From CAYLHQ01 sp964628935 (GTDB taxonomy: Bacteria > Acidobacteriota > Polarisedimenticolia > Polarisedimenticolales > DASRJG01): a stretch of DNA of 64,000 nucleotides. The DNA lies in assembly GCA_964628935.1 (NCBI GenBank), contig CAZVOE010000001.1, positions 25,880 through 89,879 on the forward strand, read 5' to 3'. The notes under the pieces are model-generated. The model searched no databases and was not told where the DNA came from. It saw nothing but the letters and a program-made list of their open reading frames with translations. This document shows positions 33,559 to 41,571 of this stretch, one piece after another; position 1 is the stretch's first letter; each line of letters begins with the position of its first letter. A program made the position numbers and the translations under genes.

Positions 33559-36500
33559 ATGCCAACGACAAAAGAGCGACGGTTCTTCTTCCACGCGCTT
33601 CCGCTCGCGATCATCGCGCTCGGCGGACCGGCGGTCGCCCAGACGACCGTTCCCGGCGGGACGATCTCGACGGACACGACTTGGACGCTCGCGGGCTCCC
33701 CGTACACATTGACCGGCACCGTCGTCGTTGTGGGAGCCGACGGCCCGGACGGAATCACGACCCTCACGATCGAGCCCGGCGTCGAAGTACGCGCGAACAG
33801 CGGCGTTCAGCTTCAGATTGGAGGAACGACCACCGGAAACCCCGGAGCCCTCGTCGCCGATGGTAACGCCGCGGGCGGGCCGGCCCAGATCCTCTTCACC
33901 ACCTCGAGCCCCACGCCGGGACCGGGAAGCTGGAGTGGTCTCCATTTCCGCACGGGGGCGCGCGCGTCCACCCTCCGAAACGCCAAGATCGAGTACGGCG
34001 GAGGAGGAGGTTGGGCCGGAGTCTACGTCTCGACCGCCGCGTCCACCGTCCTCACCCTCGACCAGGTCGTCGTGCAGGACAACGCCGGGAACGGCCTTCA
34101 GCTCCAGGGCCCGGTCACGCTCGCCTTGTCCGACTCGACGATCACCTCGAACTCCGCGGACGACCTCGGGATCGGGAGCAACGCGTCCATCACCGGAACG
34201 GTCACCGGCTGCACGATCTCGAGCGTCAATTACGCCGCGAGCAACGCGCAGATCGATTGGTCCGGGAACGCCTTCGTGAGTTGGGGTACGCGTGTCTCCC
34301 GCATCCCCGCGAACGAGATCGGGGACTTCGGGGTCGACAACTCGTTCGCGAAGGTCCCGAGCGCCCTCGTAAATGTCCTCAGCGATACGGTTTCCCTGGA
34401 CGCCGCCTTTAAGACTGCCACGGCGGACGCCTACGTCCTCCTCAACAGCGTCTCGGTCTTCGGAACCGACGGTCCCGACGGGATCACGACGCTGACGCTC
34501 GAACCGGGTGTCGTCCTGCGCGCCAACAGCGGCGCCCAGGTTCAGATCGGCGGCACCTCCGCGGGGAGCCCGGGGGCGCTCATCGCGGACGGAAACGCCA
34601 CGGGGGGGCCTGCCCAGATTCTCTTCACGTCCTCCAGCGGAACGCCGTCACCTGGGAGCTGGGCCGGGCTGTACTTCCGAGCGGGCGCTCGCTCGTCGAC
34701 GATCCGCAACGCCCGTGTCGAGTACGGCGGCGGGGGCGGCTGGGCCGGGATCTACGTCTCGACTGCCGCCGCGACGGTCCTCACCCTCGACCAGGTCGTC
34801 GTGCAGGACAACGCCGGGAACGGCCTTCAGCTCCAGGGCCCGGTCACGCTCGCCTTGTCCGACTCGACGATCACCTCGAACTCCGCGGACGACCTCGGGA
34901 TCGGGAGCAACGCGTCCATCACCGGAACGGTCACCGGCTGCACGATCTCGAGCGTCAATTACGCCGCGAGCAACGCGCAGATCGATTGGTCCGGGAACGC
35001 CTTCGTGAGTTGGGGTACGCGTGTCTCCCGCATCCCCGCGAACGAGATCGGGGACTTCGGGGTCGACAACTCGTTCGCGAAGGTCCCGAGCGCCCTCGTA
35101 AATGTCCTCAGCGATACGGTTTCCCTGGACGCCGCCTTTAAGACTGCCACGGCGGACGCCTACGTCCTCCTCAACAGCGTCTCGGTCTTCGGAACCGACG
35201 GTCCCGACGGGATCACGACGCTGACGCTCGAACCGGGTGTCGTCCTGCGCGCCAACAGCGGCGCCCAGCTTCAGATCGGCGGCACCGTCGTGGGAACCCC
35301 CGGCGCGCTCGTCGCCGATGGGAACGCCGCGGGGGGGCCTGCCCGGATCGTCTTCACCTCCTCGAGCGCGACTCCCACGCGCGGGAGCTGGACCGGGCTC
35401 TACTTCCGCGCAGGGGCACGTCCCTCCCTGATCCGGAACGCGCGCATCGACTACGCCGGCGCGGGAGGATGGGCGGCCGTCTACGCGCAGCACGCGAGCG
35501 GGAACACGCTCACCCTCGATGACCTGATCATCACCGAGAGCGCGAGCTACGGCGTCTATCAACAGGGGCCGATCGCGATGAGCCAGATCGCGATCACCGG
35601 GACGACCGACAACGCGATTCGCTTCAACTCCGATCCGGTCTCGGTCGCTGAGTGCGATCTGAACTCGGGGTCCACCTTCGACGTCTATCTCGGCAACGGT
35701 TCGAGCGTCTCCGGTTCGATCCAGAACTGCAGCGCGATCCGGAGCGTGTTCTACGCGGGAAGCCTGCCGGCGGTCTTGTGGACAGGAAACACTTTCGAGA
35801 ACTGGGGCGCCCGAACGTCCCGCGTGCCGATCGCGACGCTCGACGGCTTCTCCCGGAACAACACGTTCAACGTCATCCCGGGCGCAGTCCTCGAAGTCAT
35901 CGGCGGAGCACTCTCGGCCGACGCCACATGGTCCGCAGCACCCGGTCCGTTCGTTTTCACTCTCGTCGACGTCACGGTGCAGGGAACCGACGGACCGGAC
36001 GGGCGCACCACCCTCACGCTCCTCCCCGGTGTCGCCATCCGGATGCAGGCGGGCCGGTCGTTCTACGTGGGGGGGACCAGCACCGGAAACCCCGGCGAGT
36101 TGATCGCCGATGGCCGGACGGGCGGGGGGACGTTCCAGACGATCAACTTCGGATCCGCCGCCCCGTCGCCCGCCGCCGGAGACTGGGAGGGACTCCACGT
36201 TCGCGCGTTCGGACGGGCGGAGCTGTACGAAACGCAGGTGCGTCACGCGACTTCTTGCGTCCACGTCCAGGGAACTCTCGGGCCCGTCGACAAGCTGAGC
36301 TTGAGCCGCTGCAACGTCGGACTGGATCTCTCGAACGCCGTCCTCGAGGGGACCCTGTCCCGGGTCCTGACGGGAAACAGCGGGACGGGTGTCCGCTCTT
36401 CGGGAACCTCTGCGGTCTTTCGCGACAGCACGTTGGCGGGAACCGTTTGGGGGGTGGAGAACGTCACGCCGGCGACCGCTTGTGTCGACGCGGTCTCGAA

Positions 36501-38073
36501 TTGGTGTGGGGCGGCGAGCGGACCCTCGGGGGATCCGCCGCTCCAAGGATGCGAGACGGAAGACCCGGACGGAGCGGGATCCCGGGTCAGCGACGGCGTG
36601 CTCTTCGGGTCGTTCCTCGGGGCGCCCGGGGACGACGGCGATCCGGTCGCCTGCGACGACGGGGACGGCTTCCCCGACCCGTGCTCGGGCGGAAACACCG
36701 TCGACTGCGACGACAACTGCTGCCTCGTCGCGAACGCCTCCCAGGACGACGAGGACGGGGACGGCGTCGGAGACGCGTGCGACGCGAACCCGGTGCTCCG
36801 GGTGTCGAGCGATCCGCTGGACGGGGCCGACTTCGCCGTCGTGCAGGACGCCGTCGACGCGACCTTCCAGTCGGGCACGCGGATCGAGATCTATCCCGGA
36901 CTCGGGCCGTACCTCGAGGCCGTCCGCGTCGACCGGAACCAGGTGTACACGTTCGAGCGAATCGACGACGGGACGGGCGACCCGGTCGTCGTTGACGGCC
37001 TCTCCGACGCCGCCTTCCGGTTCCTCAACAAGGCGGGCACGGTGCCGATGGTGGTCCGCGACTTCACCCTTCGCGGAGGCCAGGGGATCCGTAGCGCCGT
37101 GGACACTCTCGCCGAAGACATCGTCTTCGACATGATCTCCTTCGAGGCCTACCAGGCGGACGCCGGTGCGCACACGCTGCGCCGCGCGACGGTGGGCGAG
37201 CTCGCGGCGGTGGGCGCACGGGTCGCCTTGGGCGCCTCGCTCGACGCATCGCGCGTCGAGATGCGCGGCCCCACGACCGCGGGGGTGATCGCCGAGGGGA
37301 GCGTCGTCCTCCGGAACGTCCTCGTCGCCGACGGGACGAGCGGCGCGGACGGGATCCGTCTCGGGTCCGGTGCCTCCGTGACCGCCCAGTACGTGACGAT
37401 CGAGGGGAACGCCGGCCGCGGGATCGACAACACGGCGGGCGGATCTGTCGCCGTCGACCGCTCGATCGTTTGGGGGAACGCGGGAGGCGACCTCGCGAAC
37501 GCCTCCTGCGCCGGCATCTCGTGGAGCGACACGGGCGATCCAGCCTGCACCCCGGGGAACGGCAACCTCTCGCAGGACGCCCTTCTCGGCCTCGATTCGA
37601 GGCCGCAGGCCGGTTCGCCCTGCCTCGACCACGGTCCTTCCGCGTCCGGGTACGCCGGGATCCCGCCGACCGACCTCGCGGGCGAGCCTCGCCTGCGTGA
37701 CTTCGACGGGGACGGGATCGCGGTGAACGACTGCGGGGCCTACGAAGTGGACAATGGAGCCCTCGTCCCGGGAGAGGTCGTGAACCTGCGATTCGACTTC
37801 AACGACTTCCGGCTGTTGTGGAACCCCGAACCCTCGGCGGCGGAGTACCACGTCTACAGGGACCTCCTCTCGAACCTCTCGTACGGGTCGTTCGGCGTCT
37901 GCCGCGACGACCTCGACGGCGACCGCACCGATGCGCAACTCGAGGACTTCGAAGAGCCGCTCGCGGGGCAGGGGTTCTTCTACCTGATCACTGCGGAGAG
38001 TCTTGGAGGAAACGAGGGGACTCTGGGGCTGGCCGCGGCGGCCGAGCGGAGCAACTTCAGCCCGTGCCCGTGA
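33559..38073 (+). CDS. 1504-aa secreted parallel beta-helix repeat protein
   Basis: It starts at ATG 33559 after GGGGAGGTAGGCG. The signal peptide ends near residue 27 (AVAQ). Four large repeats of about 243-260 aa begin with a 'DGPDG-TTLTxxPGV-x-R-x-x-S-G-x-x-x-x-I/V-GGT' block, at roughly residues 55, 300, 540 and 805. Repeats 2 and 3 share identical DNA. Residues about 1030-1075 hold thrombospondin-type-3 calcium motifs (DEDGDGVGDACD), followed by a right-handed beta-helix region (about 1085-1400) and a degenerate Fn3-like tail (FRLLWNPEPSAAEYHVYRDL, then GQGFFYLITAESLGGNEGTL) ending in a cysteine-proline pair. It is probably an exported surface or adhesin protein; target unknown. Its 3' end overlaps feoB by 17 nt. 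Confidence 0.85.
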   Translation: MPTTKERRFFFHALPLAIIALGGPAVAQTTVPGGTISTDTTWTLAGSPYTLTGTVVVVGADGPDGITTLTIEPGVEVRANSGVQLQIGGTTTGNPGALVADGNAAGGPAQILFTTSSPTPGPGSWSGLHFRTGARASTLRNAKIEYGGGGGWAGVYVSTAASTVLTLDQVVVQDNAGNGLQLQGPVTLALSDSTITSNSADDLGIGSNASITGTVTGCTISSVNYAASNAQIDWSGNAFVSWGTRVSRIPANEIGDFGVDNSFAKVPSALVNVLSDTVSLDAAFKTATADAYVLLNSVSVFGTDGPDGITTLTLEPGVVLRANSGAQVQIGGTSAGSPGALIADGNATGGPAQILFTSSSGTPSPGSWAGLYFRAGARSSTIRNARVEYGGGGGWAGIYVSTAAATVLTLDQVVVQDNAGNGLQLQGPVTLALSDSTITSNSADDLGIGSNASITGTVTGCTISSVNYAASNAQIDWSGNAFVSWGTRVSRIPANEIGDFGVDNSFAKVPSALVNVLSDTVSLDAAFKTATADAYVLLNSVSVFGTDGPDGITTLTLEPGVVLRANSGAQLQIGGTVVGTPGALVADGNAAGGPARIVFTSSSATPTRGSWTGLYFRAGARPSLIRNARIDYAGAGGWAAVYAQHASGNTLTLDDLIITESASYGVYQQGPIAMSQIAITGTTDNAIRFNSDPVSVAECDLNSGSTFDVYLGNGSSVSGSIQNCSAIRSVFYAGSLPAVLWTGNTFENWGARTSRVPIATLDGFSRNNTFNVIPGAVLEVIGGALSADATWSAAPGPFVFTLVDVTVQGTDGPDGRTTLTLLPGVAIRMQAGRSFYVGGTSTGNPGELIADGRTGGGTFQTINFGSAAPSPAAGDWEGLHVRAFGRAELYETQVRHATSCVHVQGTLGPVDKLSLSRCNVGLDLSNAVLEGTLSRVLTGNSGTGVRSSGTSAVFRDSTLAGTVWGVENVTPATACVDAVSNWCGAASGPSGDPPLQGCETEDPDGAGSRVSDGVLFGSFLGAPGDDGDPVACDDGDGFPDPCSGGNTVDCDDNCCLVANASQDDEDGDGVGDACDANPVLRVSSDPLDGADFAVVQDAVDATFQSGTRIEIYPGLGPYLEAVRVDRNQVYTFERIDDGTGDPVVVDGLSDAAFRFLNKAGTVPMVVRDFTLRGGQGIRSAVDTLAEDIVFDMISFEAYQADAGAHTLRRATVGELAAVGARVALGASLDASRVEMRGPTTAGVIAEGSVVLRNVLVADGTSGADGIRLGSGASVTAQYVTIEGNAGRGIDNTAGGSVAVDRSIVWGNAGGDLANASCAGISWSDTGDPACTPGNGNLSQDALLGLDSRPQAGSPCLDHGPSASGYAGIPPTDLAGEPRLRDFDGDGIAVNDCGAYEVDNGALVPGEVVNLRFDFNDFRLLWNPEPSAAEYHVYRDLLSNLSYGSFGVCRDDLDGDRTDAQLEDFEEPLAGQGFFYLITAESLGGNEGTLGLAAAAERSNFSPCP
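34048..34539 (+). repeat. Exact 492-bp direct repeat, copy 1
   Basis: Read base by base against 34777-35268, this segment is identical at an offset of 729 bp (243 codons). It lies in the second half of repeat unit 1 and the start of unit 2 of the beta-helix protein. Flanking sequence on both sides is divergent, so the identity is local. Confidence 0.9.
34777..35268 (+). repeat. Exact 492-bp direct repeat, copy 2
   Basis: The copy of 34048-34539; the two diverge again at 34540/35269 (GTTCAG versus CTTCAG). Perfect identity including third codon positions points to a recent duplication or gene conversion within the gene. Confidence 0.9.
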
Positions 38074-40225
38074 CGATCCGCCAAACCTGGGCGACGAGGA
38101 AGCAGACGACGAACCCGAGGACGAGGGGGAGCGCGACCGAAAGCGTGGTCCAACGCGCGCTCCCCGTTTCCCGGTAGATCGTGTAGATCGTCGTCGAGCA
38201 AGGGTTGTGGAAGAGGCTGAACAGCATCAGGTTGATGCCCGTCAGCGTTGTCCATCCCGACTGGCGCAGGAGCGACGCCACCGCGTCGGCTTCGTCCAGC
38301 TCGAACATCACTCCCGCGCCCGCTCCGACGCCGGTGATCCCCCCCGTGAGGACCGTGAGCATCAGGATCGTCGGGATCACGATCTCGTTCGCCGGAATCG
38401 CGACGACGTAGGCGAGCAGGATCACGCCGTTCAGCCCGATCAGAAATCCGATCGGATCGAGACCGGCCGCGAGATGATGGGCGAGGCTCGCCCCGCCGAC
38501 CTCGATGTTCCCGACGAGCCAGGTGACCGCTCCCGCCGGTGCGGCGAAGAGGACCGCACGCCCGAGGACGATGAGCGTGCGATCGATCAGGGAGGTGTAC
38601 AGGGTCTGCAGGATCCTCGGAGGCCGATAGGGCGGCAGCTCGAGGCTGAACGAGGTCGGCTCTCCGCGCAGGACCGTCCGCGTGAGCAACCATGACGACG
38701 CGAGGGCGGCCGCCACGCCGAGGAGAGTCACCGCCACGACCGCGGACGCCGCCACGACCCCGGCGAGCGCAGGCGGGGCGAGCGCACCGAGGAAAATCGA
38801 GGCGATCAGGATCTGCGTCGGCCAGCGCCCGTTGCAGAGGGAGAAGTTGTTCGTGAGGATCGCGACGAGGCGCTCCCGAGGGCTGTCGATCACCCGAGTC
38901 GCCACGACCCCCGCCGCATTGCACCCGAATCCCATGCACATCGTCAGGGCCTGCTTTCCGTGCGCGCCGGCTTTCCGGAAGAGCGGGTCGAGGTTGAAAG
39001 CGACACGCGGGAGGTACCCGAAGTCCTCGAGAAGGGTGAACAGCGGGAAGAAGATCGCCATCGGGGGGAGCATCACGCTCACGACCCACGCTGTCGCGAG
39101 GTAGACCCCGTCAATCAGCACTCCCTGGAGCCATGCGGGGAAGGCGAACGAATCGGCGACCCCTCGGAGAAACGGATGGCCGCTGTCGACGAGGAGAGAG
39201 GCAAGAAGCGAGGAGGGAACGTTCGCCCCGGCGATCGTCAGCCAGAAAACGAGCGCGAGCAACGCGATCATCACCGGAAATCCCCAGACTCGGCTCGTCA
39301 GGATGCGGTCGAGGGTCCGGTCGAGATCGAAGCCTGCCTTGCGCAGGCCGGTCAACTGGACGCGCGCCGTGATCCGCTCGGCTTCCCGGTAGATCGCCTC
39401 CGTGATCTTGTCGTGGAAGTCGGCGGGAAGCCGCCAACGCGCAGCGCTCGCCGCCGCGATCACCGCATCGGCGGCTCCGGGCGCTCGCGGGATTCCGAAC
39501 TCCCCCTTGCGGATCGCTTCCGCGACACGCTCGTCGGCGTTCAAGAGGCGCAGGGCGACCCAGCGGGCGTTCGGAAGGCCGGGAAAAGCGCGCTCGACCG
39601 CCTCGCGGATTTCCCCAATGTGTTCCTCGATCGCAGCGGCGTGGCGAGCGATCCGGAACGGACGCGGCGTCTCAGCTCCGGTCGCGACGCGTTGGATCGC
39701 CTGTCGCAGCTCCGCGATCCCTTCCCCGCGTCGCGCCGAGGTCGGGATGACCGGCACTCCGAGCTCACGGGCGAGCGCCCGAGGATCGATGCCGATCCCG
39801 TGTCGCTTCGCCTCATCCATCAAGTTCAAGCAGACGACGACCCGGTCGGTCACCTCGAGCACCTGCAGGGCCAGATTCAGATTCCGTTCGAGCCGTGTCG
39901 CATCGAGGACGACCACGGTGACGTCGGGCCGCCCGAAGAGGAGGTAATCGCGCGCGACCTCCTCGTCGACACTACCGGCCTGGAGGGAATAGGTTCCAGG
40001 TAAGTCTATGAGACCAAAGATCTTACCGGATTCCTCAAACCTCCCTTCGGCGCGGGCGACCGTCTTTCCCGGCCAGTTCCCGGTGTGCTGGCGGAGTCCG
40101 GTGAGCGCGTTGAAGACGGTGCTCTTTCCGGTGTTCGGGTTCCCCGCGAGCGCGACCGTGTGATCGACGGGAGCGCTCCGGTTGGAGATCTGCACGAGGG
40201 GGACGGGGGCGCGGGATCCCTTCAT
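38057..40225 (-). CDS. feoB: Ferrous iron transport protein B
   Basis: A 722-aa protein. The N-terminal G-domain has G1 GNPNTGKSTVFNALTG (about residue 27), G2 HTGNWPGKTV, G3 IDLPGTYSL and G4 NLMDEAKR. The GDI-like helical spacer ends near 270. Two Gate domains with the core helices follow, the first holding the MGFGCNAAGVVATRVID motif (family GCNVP-like, near 425) that lines the Fe2+ path. The start ATG 40225 overlaps the stop of the fused regulator gene (ATGA), so regulator and transporter are translated together. Confidence 0.97.
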   Translation of the reverse strand: MKGSRAPVPLVQISNRSAPVDHTVALAGNPNTGKSTVFNALTGLRQHTGNWPGKTVARAEGRFEESGKIFGLIDLPGTYSLQAGSVDEEVARDYLLFGRPDVTVVVLDATRLERNLNLALQVLEVTDRVVVCLNLMDEAKRHGIGIDPRALARELGVPVIPTSARRGEGIAELRQAIQRVATGAETPRPFRIARHAAAIEEHIGEIREAVERAFPGLPNARWVALRLLNADERVAEAIRKGEFGIPRAPGAADAVIAAASAARWRLPADFHDKITEAIYREAERITARVQLTGLRKAGFDLDRTLDRILTSRVWGFPVMIALLALVFWLTIAGANVPSSLLASLLVDSGHPFLRGVADSFAFPAWLQGVLIDGVYLATAWVVSVMLPPMAIFFPLFTLLEDFGYLPRVAFNLDPLFRKAGAHGKQALTMCMGFGCNAAGVVATRVIDSPRERLVAILTNNFSLCNGRWPTQILIASIFLGALAPPALAGVVAASAVVAVTLLGVAAALASSWLLTRTVLRGEPTSFSLELPPYRPPRILQTLYTSLIDRTLIVLGRAVLFAAPAGAVTWLVGNIEVGGASLAHHLAAGLDPIGFLIGLNGVILLAYVVAIPANEIVIPTILMLTVLTGGITGVGAGAGVMFELDEADAVASLLRQSGWTTLTGINLMLFSLFHNPCSTTIYTIYRETGSARWTTLSVALPLVLGFVVCFLVAQVWRIVTGTG

Positions 40226-41262
40226 GCGGCGCCTCGCTGCTCCGCGGGCTCGATCTCGATCGCCCGCGCCTGCGCGCGGCGGAGAGCGATCAGTGCGCCG
40301 CGGATGCGGTAGGCGACGGGATCTCCCGAGGCGTTCGCGTACTCCGCTCGGATCTCCGTGCCGGGTACGACGCCGAGATCGAGAAGTCGGCGGCGTTCCG
40401 ACCCGGTGCAGACGGGGGAGATGCGGGCGACGTGCCCCGACTCGCCGGGATTGAGGTCGGCAAGGGTTCGAGGTCTCGCGGTCGTCCGACCGGGATGAGA
40501 CGCCACGCTCACTGCCGGCCCGAGGACTCTGGGAAGGGAGACGGTTCGCCCTTCGAGTTCGATTTCGAGGGAGGACTCACCGACTGCGCGGACGATGAGG
40601 GTCTTTCCCAGGTCGAGCCCGAGCCCGCGAAGGTGCTCGAACATCTCCCGCGGCTCGTCCTCGAGGTGGATGACCGTCCCTGCTTCCCCCGGCCTGACGG
40701 CGGAGAGCGGAAGGCCGCTCGTTTCCGGGAGCTCACCGGCGGAGGTGGGAATCGGATCGCCGTGCGGGTCGTACCGCGGATGACCCATTCTCGCGGCGAG
40801 GACCTCCACCTCGGCTGTCGTCAACGCGTGCTCGCGTTCCTCGGCGAGATCGTGCCAGTCGGCCGGGCGGACGCCGGTCCGATCGGCAAGATAGCGCTCG
40901 ACGAGCCGATGGCTCCGAAGGACGCGCAGCGCATAAGCCCTTCCGTCGTCGGTGAGCACCGTGCCTTGGCCCTCTGGCCTCGCGAGTCCGTCCGCCTGGA
41001 GCCGGGTGACCAGGCCCAGCACCCGGTCCCGCGGCACCTCCATCGAGCCGGCAAGGCGTTCGACGCTCGCAGGACCTCCGTCGGCGGTGGCGTGAAAGAG
41101 ATGCTTGAGGGCGTCCTCGAGCCGGACCCGGTCGGTGAGCCGGCGGCGGCGGGCGAGGCGGGGGATGAGGCCCTGGCGCGGCCAAAACAGAAGCAGACCA
41201 ACGCCGACCGAAGTGGCGAAGATCGCGAGCGCGAGCCAAGGGTCCGGGGTCGATTGGTTCAT
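40222..41262 (-). CDS. Membrane-anchored DtxR-FeoA-FeoA fusion, iron regulator/accessory
   Basis: A 346-aa protein from ATG 41262. A membrane helix (about 10-28, LALAIFATSVGVGLLLFWP) precedes a DtxR/MntR-type winged helix (about 45-108, LEDALKHLFHATADGGPASV onward) and the metal-binding/dimerisation helices (about 110-170, with HRLVERYLAD and MGHPRYDPHGDPIPT). Two FeoA-like SH3 domains follow (about 180-255 and 270-340; the second has CTGSERRRLLDLGVVPGTEI, the classic FeoA motif). It may sense Fe2+ or Mn2+ and control or assist FeoB. The mix of a repressor fold with a membrane anchor is unusual. A palindrome overlaps its promoter. Confidence 0.85.
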   Translation of the reverse strand: MNQSTPDPWLALAIFATSVGVGLLLFWPRQGLIPRLARRRRLTDRVRLEDALKHLFHATADGGPASVERLAGSMEVPRDRVLGLVTRLQADGLARPEGQGTVLTDDGRAYALRVLRSHRLVERYLADRTGVRPADWHDLAEEREHALTTAEVEVLAARMGHPRYDPHGDPIPTSAGELPETSGLPLSAVRPGEAGTVIHLEDEPREMFEHLRGLGLDLGKTLIVRAVGESSLEIELEGRTVSLPRVLGPAVSVASHPGRTTARPRTLADLNPGESGHVARISPVCTGSERRRLLDLGVVPGTEIRAEYANASGDPVAYRIRGALIALRRAQARAIEIEPAEQRGAA

Positions 41263-41271
41263 GGCGGCTCT

Positions 41272-41289
41272 TTTTTGATGACTCAAAAA
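41272..41289. promoter_or_regulatory. Candidate metal-regulator operator of the feo operon
   Basis: TTTTTGATGACTCAAAAA is an 18-bp inverted repeat (7-bp arms, TGAC spacer). It overlaps the -10 box of the feo promoter and ends 9 nt before the start codon, exactly where a repressor would block transcription. The encoded protein carries a DtxR-type DNA-binding domain, so autoregulation by iron is the simple reading. Confidence 0.7.
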
Positions 41290-41314
41290 TAGCCGCCTCA
41301 CGAACGCTTGTCAA
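41286..41314 (-). promoter_or_regulatory. Promoter of the feo operon
   Basis: On the minus strand a perfect TTGACA (41309-41314) is followed after 17 nt by TATTTT (41286-41291). The predicted transcription start falls near 41279, giving a leader of about 17 nt to ATG 41262. It is one of the two best sigma-70 promoters in the window. The remaining space up to the OPT start (41315-41571) shows no gene. Confidence 0.78.
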
Positions 41315-41571
41315 CGGGGGCCGCTCAACCCGGTCCCGTCGTTCTCGGCCAAACTCCCGCGACACGAACCGGGAGGCACAGCAGGGCGACGGCTCCCCTG
41401 AACAGGAGACGGAACCCCATCGTGGATGCAGAGGAATCCGACTTTCCCCCCTCCGATCGTCGCTCGGGTTGAGCGCGGCTGCTCTTCCGTCGCCAGGCGG
41501 ATTGAGACGATGTGAATTCCGGTAGACTCCTCCGCTCCGGCCAATCCCGCACCGAACCCCAGGAGGTTCCC

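Noticed and set aside
34648..37938. A 1096-codon minus-strand open frame opposite the beta-helix gene
   Set aside because: Arg/Asp/Val-rich antisense frame produced by codon bias; the plus-strand protein has a signal peptide, repeats and calcium motifs.
41502..41528. TTGAGA...TAGACT as promoter of the OPT gene
   Set aside because: The spacer is only 15 nt and both boxes are weak; not enough to annotate.
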